A DNA stretch of 64,000 nucleotides, from NCBI GenBank assembly GCA_965224535.1, contig CBDCZR010000047.1, positions 116,116 to 180,115 of the forward strand, read 5' to 3'. Both the position numbers and the translations under genes were made by a program. This stretch comes from JBCDHN01 sp965224535 (GTDB lineage Bacteria; Verrucomicrobiota; Verrucomicrobiia; Verrucomicrobiales; DEV007). Below the pieces are notes generated by a model. The model saw only the letters and a list, made by a program, of their open reading frames with translations, was not told the DNA's origin and did no database searches. Positions within the stretch are counted from its first letter, which is position 1. Each line of letters starts with the position of its first letter. Positions 35,573-43,402 of this stretch are shown piece after piece.

Positions 35573-36472
35573 ATGGCCAGCCAAAATCAGCGCACCCGGC
35601 ACAGCATTGATGAAGTCGGCGCCAACGAGCGAGCCGCCAAGTTCACCAAGCGCAGCATCAAAAAGGAGGCCAAACTTCAGGGGCTGAAAATGGCGGTGTC
35701 GATGATGGACCTGACCACGTTGGAAGGTCAGGATACGCCGGGCAAGCTGCGTTATCTCTGCCAAAAAGCCCTCCAACCCATGGCCGTGCGTTTTGAAACG
35801 CCGGCCTGCGCCGCGGTTTGCGTTTACCCCAACCTGGTTCGCGATGCCAGGAGCCTGGTGGGTCACAGCGGCGTAAAAGTGGCGTCCGTGGCCACGGCGT
35901 TTCCCAGCGGCCAATTTCCGCTCAGCCAGAAGCTGGATGACGTGCGGTTTGCCGTGGGTGAGGGCGCCGAGGAAATCGACATGGTCATCAGCCGGGGCGA
36001 ATTTTTGAGGGGCGATTTGACGGCCGTGGCCGAAGAGATCCGCGCGGTGAAAGAAGCCTGCGGCGAGGCGCATTTGAAGGTGATTTTTGAAACTGGCGAG
36101 CTGCAAACCTACGACAACGTGCGTTTGGCCAGCGAACTGGCGATGCAGGCCGGCGCGGACTTCATCAAGACCTCCACCGGCAAGGTTTCCCCCGCGGCGA
36201 CGTTGCCGGTTACCCTGGTGATGCTGGAAGCCGTCCGCGATCACTTTTTCGCCACCGGCCAACGGATTGGCGTGAAACCGGCCGGCGGAATCCGCACCGC
36301 CAAAGAGGCGCTGCAATACCTGGTGATGGTGAAAGAGACCCTGGGCGATGACTGGTTGACGCCGGATTTGTTTCGATTCGGCGCGAGTTCCTTGCTCGGC
36401 GACGTGACCTTGCAAATTGCTAAGCTGCACGACGGAAACTATCAGAACTCTGACTATTTTTCGCTCAGTTAG
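35573..36472 (+). CDS. deoC: Deoxyribose-phosphate aldolase
   Basis: A 299-residue class I aldolase, longer than E. coli DeoC by an N-terminal extension of about 40 residues. The Schiff-base Lys is K199 in DFIKTSTGKV; the partner Lys lies in VKPAGGIRTA; Asp136 in EEIDMVIS matches the catalytic Asp. It splits 2-deoxyribose-5-phosphate into glyceraldehyde-3-phosphate and acetaldehyde in deoxynucleoside catabolism. No deoA, deoB or deoD is adjacent. Confidence 0.95.
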   Translation: MASQNQRTRHSIDEVGANERAAKFTKRSIKKEAKLQGLKMAVSMMDLTTLEGQDTPGKLRYLCQKALQPMAVRFETPACAAVCVYPNLVRDARSLVGHSGVKVASVATAFPSGQFPLSQKLDDVRFAVGEGAEEIDMVISRGEFLRGDLTAVAEEIRAVKEACGEAHLKVIFETGELQTYDNVRLASELAMQAGADFIKTSTGKVSPAATLPVTLVMLEAVRDHFFATGQRIGVKPAGGIRTAKEALQYLVMVKETLGDDWLTPDLFRFGASSLLGDVTLQIAKLHDGNYQNSDYFSLS

Positions 36473-36557
36473 CTAGCGCCAAAACGACATTTTGTGGTGC
36501 CGATGCCAGATTAACAAAAAGCCGCGAAGTGAAAGATTTTTGCCTGAATTGTGGAAA

Positions 36558-37347
36558 TTATAATCGCCTCAAAATCAGCCAGTTAAACGTTTTGTTACTC
36601 AAGAGTGCCTCGCCCTCTTCGCCCCTGGGCCATGGCAATTCCCGGTCTTTGGCAGGTTTGCGTCCTGACCGGACCAAAAACGCGCTCTCATTCGGCAAAC
36701 AAATCGGGTAAGCCGAGCAATGCAGACAACGTGGATCGTCACGCAAGGGCGGCGGCAGTTTCGCGGCTTGGGCGGCGGCACGCGCCTGCTTCAGGAGTTT
36801 GCGGGTTTGCCGGAAAAGCGCCTGATCCAGCACGACCGGGATGCGTTTGCGTTCCGAGGCGTAGTCGTTCCGAGGCGTAGTAGATGCTGGCCCGTGCCGG
36901 TTCGAAGCCGTGCTCCCGCATGAGCAAGGCATACGCAGCCACCTGCACGGCGTCCGGTGTTTTCGGAACGCGGCTTCCATTTTCATCCCGCCTTGGAGCG
37001 CCCTTTTTGTAGTCGATGATCTCGGGACCTGCGCCTGAGCCGTCGTCTTCCACCAAGTCGATCACGCCGCGCAGTCCGAGCGTTTCGCTTTCCAATTCCA
37101 GGCTGCGAATTCGCGCCCGTTCGGTAAGATCGAGCTGTTCCTGCCAATGGCTCGGACGGTCTGCGTTGCGATGCAAAGCGGAACCGGCGACGGTGTCGGC
37201 GTTTTCTTCGAAAAGGTTTTCGACCCACTGAAAATAGAAGAGCCGCGGGCAGTAGGCGAAATTATGGAGCCGCCGCACGGGCATGGGCGGCGAATCGGTG
37301 GCGGCTTCCGGATTTGAGGCCGGAATGGCGGGAGTTTGGGCGATCAT
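36558..37347 (-). pseudogene. cas4: Cas4-family RecB-like nuclease, frameshifted
   Basis: From the ATG at 37347 the protein shows LHNFAYCPRLFYFQWVENLF (first Fe-S Cys), ALHRNAD, GVIDLVEDD, EIIDYKKG (metal-binding Asp and Lys) and VQVAAYALLM (QxxxY motif). After ASIYYASE a 16-bp tandem duplication shifts the frame. The other frame resumes with ERKRIPVVLDQALFRQTRKL and the remaining Fe-S cysteines (CLHCSAYPIC). Removing one copy of the duplication restores one continuous protein. Motif style resembles the Cas4 part of Cas4-Cas1 fusions, but no Cas1, other cas gene or CRISPR repeats are visible. Cas4 processes prespacers during adaptation; this copy is a solitary relic. Confidence 0.8.
36850..36881. 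repeat. 16-bp tandem duplication breaking cas4
   Basis: The 16-mer CGTTCCGAGGCGTAGT occurs twice in direct succession (36850-36865 and 36866-36881). Sixteen is one more than a multiple of three, so it shifts the cas4 frame; the reverse-complement translation reads YYASER before it and YASERKR after it. This is a typical slippage or assembly duplication and is reversible by a single-copy loss. Confidence 0.9.
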
Positions 37348-37379
37348 GTTGCTTGTGTGTTAGGGCAGCAGCGCCCGCC

Positions 37380-38528
37380 TCACAATCCCGCGTCCTTCAG
37401 CACGCGCATCCGGTAACGGCGCAGAAAACGCAGCGTGATGACGATGACGCACACTGCCATGAGACCAACGGGTACGAGCCGCAACAAATGGTTGATAGCC
37501 GCGTTCCACCGCAGTGGCGGCCGCAGGGGGCCGATTTCCGTGTATCCGGCCCAAAAATCGGCATGGGTGTCCGGATGCATCCCGGTTTGGAGCTTGGCGA
37601 GCATGAACTGCGTCCGATGCGCCTGCCATTCGTCTGCCTTTGCCCGCGCTTTTTGAAAAAATCGATCGAGAGACCGCGGCGAGCGCACGTGCGTGCGTTG
37701 GGGGCGGACGTCCTCCAGCGTGAACCGGTCGCCCAGCAGTGATTTTTGCCCGCTTTCGACCAGTTCCTGCGCGCGCAACAGACCCAAATACGCCAGGTAG
37801 TTGTCATCCCGCCACATCAGAGCCGAAACCAGTGCCCGGTGGATGTCCACGCTTTGCCACGCGGCTCCCAGGGTGATGAGCCCCGCCAAATCTTCGGCCA
37901 ATTTCGCGGCCTCGCGCTGCATCGATGCGCCGCCGGAATGGAACCGGTTTTGACCGATGAAGGGGATATCTTCCGCATCCGCGCTGGTGTCCGGCAGCCA
38001 GCGCACGATCCATTGCAGCGCCTCCAATTGCACGGCTTCGCGGCCGAAGTGAGCGTCCGGGTTCGACGCGATGGCTTGGGAAATGTTGGCGATGGCCCGG
38101 TCCAAATCGGTCATGTCGTCAGGATCGGCTCCGCGTTTCAGCCACCGATGCGCGTAAAACGTGCCGAGATTGGCGAGGTAACGATATTGCTGGGTCGAAT
38201 CCTCGGAATTGGCGCGTTTCATGGCCTCGGCCTTGCGTTGCATCCAGTCGATCGCCGAATCCGGATCGCCCAGCCGGTCGAAGGCGACGGCCAAATCATC
38301 GTAAAGCGCGAGATTGTCCGGTTTTTGCGCGATTTCGGCCAAAACTCGGTCGCGGCGCATTTCGAAATAGAGCGGCGGGTCGCGTGGAAACCGCCCCACC
38401 AGGACGTTGAGAATTTCCGGCGCGCCGGCGGCTTCGCGCCTCAACGTGTCGCGATCCCAAAGGCAGGCAGTGAGCCCCGAAATGGCGAAAATCCAGGCAG
38501 CAAAGCAATGGTGCGGAGCCGATCTCAC
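37380..38528 (-). CDS. Membrane-anchored TPR-like protein
   Basis: A 382-residue protein starting at GTG (38528) with a hydrophobic N-terminal signal containing LTAC, a possible lipobox. The body is helical with TPR-like segments (IAQKPDNLALYDDLAVAFDRLGD, YRYLANLGTFYAHRWL, LDRAIANISQAIASNPD). A C-terminal membrane helix (about 352-370) is followed by a basic tail. It sits between cas4 and the divergent sulfatase operon. No family is recognised beyond the repeat type. Confidence 0.72.
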   Translation of the reverse strand: MRSAPHHCFAAWIFAISGLTACLWDRDTLRREAAGAPEILNVLVGRFPRDPPLYFEMRRDRVLAEIAQKPDNLALYDDLAVAFDRLGDPDSAIDWMQRKAEAMKRANSEDSTQQYRYLANLGTFYAHRWLKRGADPDDMTDLDRAIANISQAIASNPDAHFGREAVQLEALQWIVRWLPDTSADAEDIPFIGQNRFHSGGASMQREAAKLAEDLAGLITLGAAWQSVDIHRALVSALMWRDDNYLAYLGLLRAQELVESGQKSLLGDRFTLEDVRPQRTHVRSPRSLDRFFQKARAKADEWQAHRTQFMLAKLQTGMHPDTHADFWAGYTEIGPLRPPLRWNAAINHLLRLVPVGLMAVCVIVITLRFLRRYRMRVLKDAGL

Positions 38529-38624
38529 CCGACCAATTTTGCACGGCTGGCGAACGGCGGCAACGCTGGAAAATCGGGCCTGCCGATTGCTTGCGAAGCG
38601 CGCCTCGCCGCTGTAGCACTGTGC

Positions 38625-40121
38625 ATGCGCAACCTGCTAACCTTCATCCTCAGCTCGATCGTGGCCTGCTGCCTGGCTTCCGCCGCCGAGCGCCCTAACA
38701 TCCTCTTCATCATCGTCGACGATCAGTCGCCCTTCGATTTGAAGCTCTACAACCCGGATTCCGAGCTGGAAACGCCAAATATCGACCGATTGGCGGCCGA
38801 AGGCATGGTTTTTGACGGCGCCTACCACATGGGCTCGTGGTCGGGCGCGGTTTGCACGCCGTCGCGGCACATGGTCATGAGCGGGCGCACGGTTTGGCAC
38901 ATCCCCGGCAAGCGCCGCCGGGCTAACCACCCAAACGAAGCCAAAACGTCCCTCGTGCCCGCGGATTTGGCCGAAAACACCCTGCCCGCCGTCTTCAACC
39001 GCGCCGGCTACGACACCATGCGCACCTGTAAACGCGGCAACAGCTACGAGGCCGCCAACGCCCTCTTTACCGTACGCCGAGACGCCACCAAACGCGGCGG
39101 AACCGAGGAAACCGGCAGCGCCTGGCACGGCCAACAGGTGCTCGACTACCTGGCGGAGCGCGAAGCCGCCAACGACGAGGATCCCTTCCTGATTTACTTC
39201 GGTTTCTCCCACCCGCACGACATTCGCGACGGCACGCCGGAGTTGCTCGCGAAATATGGCGCGGTCAACCACACCGACCGCGAAATTCCGCCTCCGGCCC
39301 ATCCCAAGCAGCCTGCGTTGCCGGTGAACTATCTGCCGGAGCACCCCTTTCACCACGGGCACCCAAAGTTGCGCGACGAGGTGGCCGTAAAGGGTGTCTG
39401 GACCCGCCGCGACGAGCGCACCATCCGCAACGAATTGGGCCGCGAATTCGCGTGCAGCGAGAATATCGACATCCAGGTCGGCAAGGTTTTGGCCAAGCTG
39501 GAGGCGATGGGCGAGCTGGACGACACCTACGTTTTCTACACCGCCGATCACGGGATGGCGATCGGCCGGCACGGGCTGCAGGGCAAGCAGAACCTCTACC
39601 AGCACACCTGGCGCGTGCCGCTCATCGTCAAAGGCCCGGGAATCGAGGCCGGAACGCGGTCCACCGGCAATGTTTACCTGCTGGATGTGCTCGCCACGCT
39701 GTGCGAGCTGACCGGTGTCGAGCCTCCCGCCACCAACGAAGGCATGAGTTTTTCCCCCGTGCTCAAAGGCGCGCAGGACACCATCCGCCAGGTGCTCTAC
39801 GGCGTGTATTCCGGCGGAACCAAGCCGGGAATGCGCTGCGTGAAAAAGGGCGATTGGAAGCTCATCAAATACGACGTCATGGATGGCGAAGTGCGCGAAA
39901 CCCAGCTCTTCAACCTGGCGGAAAACCCGCACGAATTCATCGCGCAGCATCAGGATTCCGCCGTCGCGGCTCTTTCCGGCGCCAAAGCGCAGAAGCAACA
40001 GCGCAACCTGGCTGAGGACCCGCAACATGCCGCTAAATTGGCGGAAATGGAGGCGTTGTTGCTGGCTGAGATGCAGCGGCTGCACGATCCCTACCGGCTC
40101 TGGAATCAACCCGAAAAATGA
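38625..40121 (+). CDS. Sulfatase, coupled to sialidase
   Basis: The ATG at 38625 begins a signal peptide (MRNLLTFILSSIVACCLASA), giving 498 residues; a much longer frame from 37746 is antisense to the TPR gene. It has VDDQSP near the N-terminus (metal-binding Asp pair), CTPSRHMVMSG (FGly Cys in CxPxR), and YTADHGMAIGRHGLQGK. It is a choline-sulfatase/heparan-type sulfatase. Its stop overlaps the sialidase start by four bases (ATGA), so the two are made together; this suggests a substrate that is both sulfated and sialylated, such as mucin-type glycans. That substrate is an inference. Confidence 0.92.
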   Translation: MRNLLTFILSSIVACCLASAAERPNILFIIVDDQSPFDLKLYNPDSELETPNIDRLAAEGMVFDGAYHMGSWSGAVCTPSRHMVMSGRTVWHIPGKRRRANHPNEAKTSLVPADLAENTLPAVFNRAGYDTMRTCKRGNSYEAANALFTVRRDATKRGGTEETGSAWHGQQVLDYLAEREAANDEDPFLIYFGFSHPHDIRDGTPELLAKYGAVNHTDREIPPPAHPKQPALPVNYLPEHPFHHGHPKLRDEVAVKGVWTRRDERTIRNELGREFACSENIDIQVGKVLAKLEAMGELDDTYVFYTADHGMAIGRHGLQGKQNLYQHTWRVPLIVKGPGIEAGTRSTGNVYLLDVLATLCELTGVEPPATNEGMSFSPVLKGAQDTIRQVLYGVYSGGTKPGMRCVKKGDWKLIKYDVMDGEVRETQLFNLAENPHEFIAQHQDSAVAALSGAKAQKQQRNLAEDPQHAAKLAEMEALLLAEMQRLHDPYRLWNQPEK

Positions 40122-41320
40122 AGCCAGCCCCATTCGCCAGCAGCGCCATTTCGCGGCGTCGCTTTTTTCCCGGCGCAGCGGCGGTTTTAGCGGGAATTCC
40201 CGCCTCCAGGCTCGCGGCAAAATCCTTCGGCGAGAATCGCAAGCTGCTGAAGCCAATTCACGACGCAATCGTCTGCCCGTGGTCGCCAAAACATCCCCGG
40301 CACGACCATCAGTTGATCTTTCCCCTCGATGACAGCCGGCTCTTGTTCGTCTGGTCGGAATACGAGGCGAACGGCGCCAACCCGGTGCAGGAAATCGGGC
40401 AAAACGGCGTCGGCGACTCGGTTTCATGCCGAATTTCGTCGATGATCTCGCAAGATCGCGGCCGCACCTGGAGCGATCGGCGGGTGATGCAGCCGAATGA
40501 GTGGAAGCGCAACGTGAAGCACCCAAATCTCGTCCGGTTGTCCGATTCCGAAATCCTGTTTTCCTACGTCGGCTGGGATTCGAACTCGCAGCGCAACGTC
40601 TTCATGCGCCGCTCGCAAGACAACGGCCAGAGTTGGGGAGAGCAGGTGCAAATTTCAGAGCCGGGCTGGTACTGCAACAACGCCGACCGCGCCATCCGGC
40701 TGAGCACGGGACGCGTCTTGTTGCCGGCGCACGGTCCGTTTTCCGCCAACTACATCGGCGGCCAGCCTTACCGGGGCCGGAATTCCAAGCTGCACTCGTT
40801 CGTGTTTTACTCCGACGACGGATTCCGGACCTGGCGCCGCTCTTCGGATTCCATGACGGCTGTGGGACGCGGCTGTCACGAACCCACCATCGTCGAACTA
40901 AACGGCGGCCGGCTTTTTTGCCTGATGCGCAACACCAACCAGGTCCAGTACTTCAGCATATCCGAAGACGGCGGCGATCGCTGGACCGAGCCGGCCCCCA
41001 CCGTGCTGAGCTCGCCGGAATCACCCGCCCTGGTCAAGCGCATCCCCTCCACCGGCGACATTTTGGTGCTGTGGAACAACGTCGCCTCAAAATCCAACTG
41101 GCCACGGACGCCGCTTTGTTCCGCGATTTCGACCGACGAGGGGCAAACCTGGCGGCACGTGAACGACATCGACAATCGGCCCGAGCGTGACGCGGCCTAT
41201 CCCTCGGTGACCTTCTCCGGAGACGAAGCTCTGGTCGCCTACTACACGCGGTCCACCAAGTGGAAACGCGATGCCGAGGTGGCCTTGCGGATTTTCAAAA
41301 CCGAGCAGTTTTACTCCTGA
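40118..41320 (+). CDS. Sialidase/BNR-repeat exported hydrolase
   Basis: A 400-residue protein with a Tat-type signal (ISRRRFFPGAAA). The six-bladed propeller is indicated by five Asp boxes: SQDRGRTW, SQDNGQSW, SDDGFRTW, SEDGGDRW and STDEGQTW. Family-typical blocks are HDHQLIFPLDDSRLLFVWSEY and CHEPTIVELNGGRL. Sialidase-like exo-alpha-glycosidases in PVC bacteria often act on sialic acids or related sugars; a true catalytic set (Arg triad, Tyr/Glu) cannot be confirmed by eye. It is translationally coupled to the upstream sulfatase. Confidence 0.85.
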   Translation: MKPAPFASSAISRRRFFPGAAAVLAGIPASRLAAKSFGENRKLLKPIHDAIVCPWSPKHPRHDHQLIFPLDDSRLLFVWSEYEANGANPVQEIGQNGVGDSVSCRISSMISQDRGRTWSDRRVMQPNEWKRNVKHPNLVRLSDSEILFSYVGWDSNSQRNVFMRRSQDNGQSWGEQVQISEPGWYCNNADRAIRLSTGRVLLPAHGPFSANYIGGQPYRGRNSKLHSFVFYSDDGFRTWRRSSDSMTAVGRGCHEPTIVELNGGRLFCLMRNTNQVQYFSISEDGGDRWTEPAPTVLSSPESPALVKRIPSTGDILVLWNNVASKSNWPRTPLCSAISTDEGQTWRHVNDIDNRPERDAAYPSVTFSGDEALVAYYTRSTKWKRDAEVALRIFKTEQFYS

Positions 41321-41374
41321 CATTCTCCTGCTGACCAGGTGTAAACCAGCGATTCCGAGCTATGATTGGGGGCG

Positions 41375-43318
41375 ATGGAATTGCGCGAGTTTGCCGAGTC
41401 GATCCTCTTTGCCGAGACCCTGGAAGCGAAGTTAATAAAGCCGCCGGAGGAGATTTTCGACGAAAAACCTGGATTGCCGCTGGATTTGCCGGATCACCCC
41501 GGCCGGCCGGAGCAATTGCGGTTCGACCGCGGAGATTCGCCGCCGCCGTTGCCGGGCCTTCACTTGCTGGAGGACGAGGCGCAGCGGGGCGTGTTGCTCC
41601 ATTTTTTTGCGAACCACGAGTTGCTGGCCACGGAGCTGATGGCCCTGGTGTTGCTGCGGTTTCCGGATGCGCCGGCGGACTTTCGCCGCGGCGTTTACGA
41701 AACCTTGCGCGAGGAGCAGCGCCACACCACCTGGTATCTGCGGCGCATGGCGCAATGCGGGGTGAATTTCGGCGATTACCCGGTCAACGGCTTCTTTTGG
41801 CGGGCGGTCGCGCCCATGGACACGCCGCTGGATTACGTGACCCGGCTGAGCCTGACCTTCGAGCAAGCGAACCTCGACTACGCCCGCAATTTCGCCGCCA
41901 TTTTTCGCGATTCCGGCGATGCAAAGTCGGCCACGATCCTCGATCGGATTTACCGCGATGAAATCGGCCACGTGCGCTACGGTTTGACCTGGTTTCGACG
42001 CTGGAAAAACGCCGCGGACTCGGATTGGGAGGCTTTTGAGCGAAATCTCGCTTTTCCCCTCAGCCCCAGCCGCGCCAAGGGAAACGGGGCGACTTTCAAC
42101 GCTGACGGCCGGCGCGAGGCGGGGTTCGACGCGGATTTCGTGCGGCGCTTGCAAGCGTTTCAGCGCTCCAAAGGCCGAACCCCGCGCGTTTTCCGGTTTT
42201 GCGCCGATGCGGAAAACGCCATGGCGGACGCAACTTACGAGCCCCGCCAGGCCGTGAAGCAACTGGACGCGGATTTCGAGATTTTGGCCGCGTTTGTCGC
42301 CAGCCACGAGGACGTGGTCTTAGTGCGCCGGCCGCCCAGCCTCGCGCATCGGGAAAAGCTGCGGGATTTCGGCTTTCGGCTGCCGGAATTTGTCGAAATC
42401 GGGGAAATTAGCGGGTTGGCGGACCGAAAACTGGCCGAATTGCGGCCCTGGGCGTGGTGCCCGCAAATCGCGGAGCTTCTCAAGCCGCTGGAGGCGAATT
42501 TGCCGGCCAAAGCGCGCAAAATCGCCGATTGCTGGAACGAGCGCACCCGCCGGCTTTTTTCCAAGGCCAACGATGTGGCGTGGCTGGCGGAATTGCTCCA
42601 AGCGCACCCCGCGCCGTTTTGGGATGCCGCGCAGGTGGGCCGCGCCGTTCGCGATCCCGCGGATTTGCCGGAGGATGCGGCCGAAACCGGCGATTGGCTG
42701 GTGAAAGCGCCGTTCGGCGCCTCCGGCCAGCGCAACCAACCCTGGCAAGGCGAAGCCACGCGCCGTTGGGCGGAAAAAATCATCGCCCGGCAGGGTTGTG
42801 TCATCGTTGAACCGCGCCTGCCGCGAATTTTCGACTTTTCCGCGCAATTCGAGATGTCCGCCGCCGGCTTGCGGAGTCTGGGATACGTCCGGCTGGAGAA
42901 CAATTCGCGCGGTCAGTTCCTCGCCGCGCAATGCGGGCCAAAACCCTGCCAAGGGCTCCCCAAAGATCTCGCCCGATTCCTCGGCGAGCTGGTTTTTCCG
43001 TTCTACGGTCAGGAATTTCGCGAATTTCTGGAAGCCAGGCTCGCAGCCACCGGATACCAGGGTCCGGTTGGCATCGACGCCCTGGTTTTCCGCGATTCGA
43101 CCGGCAAACTGGCGCTCAAACCCATCGTGGAGATCAACCCGCGCTACACCATGGGCCGGTTGGCGGTGGAATTGCGCAAACGCGTCGCGGCGGGCCGATG
43201 CGTGCGGCTGGAATTTGGCCCCGCCGATGCCGCGGCGCCAGACGGAGGCATCATCCTCAACGAGCCGGCGGAAACCGCGGTGATTTTGCGGGTCGCCGCG
43301 CGTCACACAGATTGGTAG
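41375..43318 (+). CDS. DUF455 ferritin-like domain fused to ATP-grasp domain
   Basis: The ATG at 41375 (MELREFAESI) gives 647 residues; a TTG nine bases upstream is not preferred. Residues about 1-260 are DUF455, a ferritin-like four-helix domain; likely di-metal ligands are E82/E87, E114 and H117 (EEQRH), E163, and E196 with H199 (DEIGH). Residues about 400-640 show ATP-grasp features: WLVKAPFGASGQRN as the nucleotide-binding strand and Lys, CVIVEPR, GIDALVF and the metal-binding VEINPRYTMGRLA. A C-terminal ligase with an oxygen-activating diiron partner in one chain is unusual. The substrate is unknown; a small-molecule or peptide carboxylate is expected for the ATP-grasp half. Confidence 0.8.
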   Translation: MELREFAESILFAETLEAKLIKPPEEIFDEKPGLPLDLPDHPGRPEQLRFDRGDSPPPLPGLHLLEDEAQRGVLLHFFANHELLATELMALVLLRFPDAPADFRRGVYETLREEQRHTTWYLRRMAQCGVNFGDYPVNGFFWRAVAPMDTPLDYVTRLSLTFEQANLDYARNFAAIFRDSGDAKSATILDRIYRDEIGHVRYGLTWFRRWKNAADSDWEAFERNLAFPLSPSRAKGNGATFNADGRREAGFDADFVRRLQAFQRSKGRTPRVFRFCADAENAMADATYEPRQAVKQLDADFEILAAFVASHEDVVLVRRPPSLAHREKLRDFGFRLPEFVEIGEISGLADRKLAELRPWAWCPQIAELLKPLEANLPAKARKIADCWNERTRRLFSKANDVAWLAELLQAHPAPFWDAAQVGRAVRDPADLPEDAAETGDWLVKAPFGASGQRNQPWQGEATRRWAEKIIARQGCVIVEPRLPRIFDFSAQFEMSAAGLRSLGYVRLENNSRGQFLAAQCGPKPCQGLPKDLARFLGELVFPFYGQEFREFLEARLAATGYQGPVGIDALVFRDSTGKLALKPIVEINPRYTMGRLAVELRKRVAAGRCVRLEFGPADAAAPDGGIILNEPAETAVILRVAARHTDW

Positions 43319-43340
43319 CGGGCCGCCCGCAGTTCCAAAC

Positions 43341-43390
43341 GGCGTCGCTTGGGTCCCTTGGGTCCTTTTGGTCCCTTAATTTAGTCCTTT
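43341..43390 (-). repeat. Intergenic 9-bp repeat (AAGGGACCA-like), second copy
   Basis: On the minus strand the segment reads as consecutive units of about 9 bp (AAGGGACC, AAAAGGACC, CAAGGGACC and a variant), ending in GCGACGCC, closely matching the copy at 9353-9392. It lies between the convergent DUF455/ATP-grasp and kinase genes, just after both stop codons. It may contribute to transcription termination in both directions, but no stable hairpin is evident. Confidence 0.6.
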
Positions 43391-43402
43391 ATTCCGCGAG
43401 AC

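Noticed and set aside
36558..37347. CRISPR array near cas4
   Set aside because: No regularly spaced direct repeats were found on either side; only the 16-bp duplication inside the gene.
37746..38624. Upstream extension of the sulfatase frame by 293 codons
   Set aside because: It is antisense to the TPR-like gene and precedes a good signal peptide at 38625.
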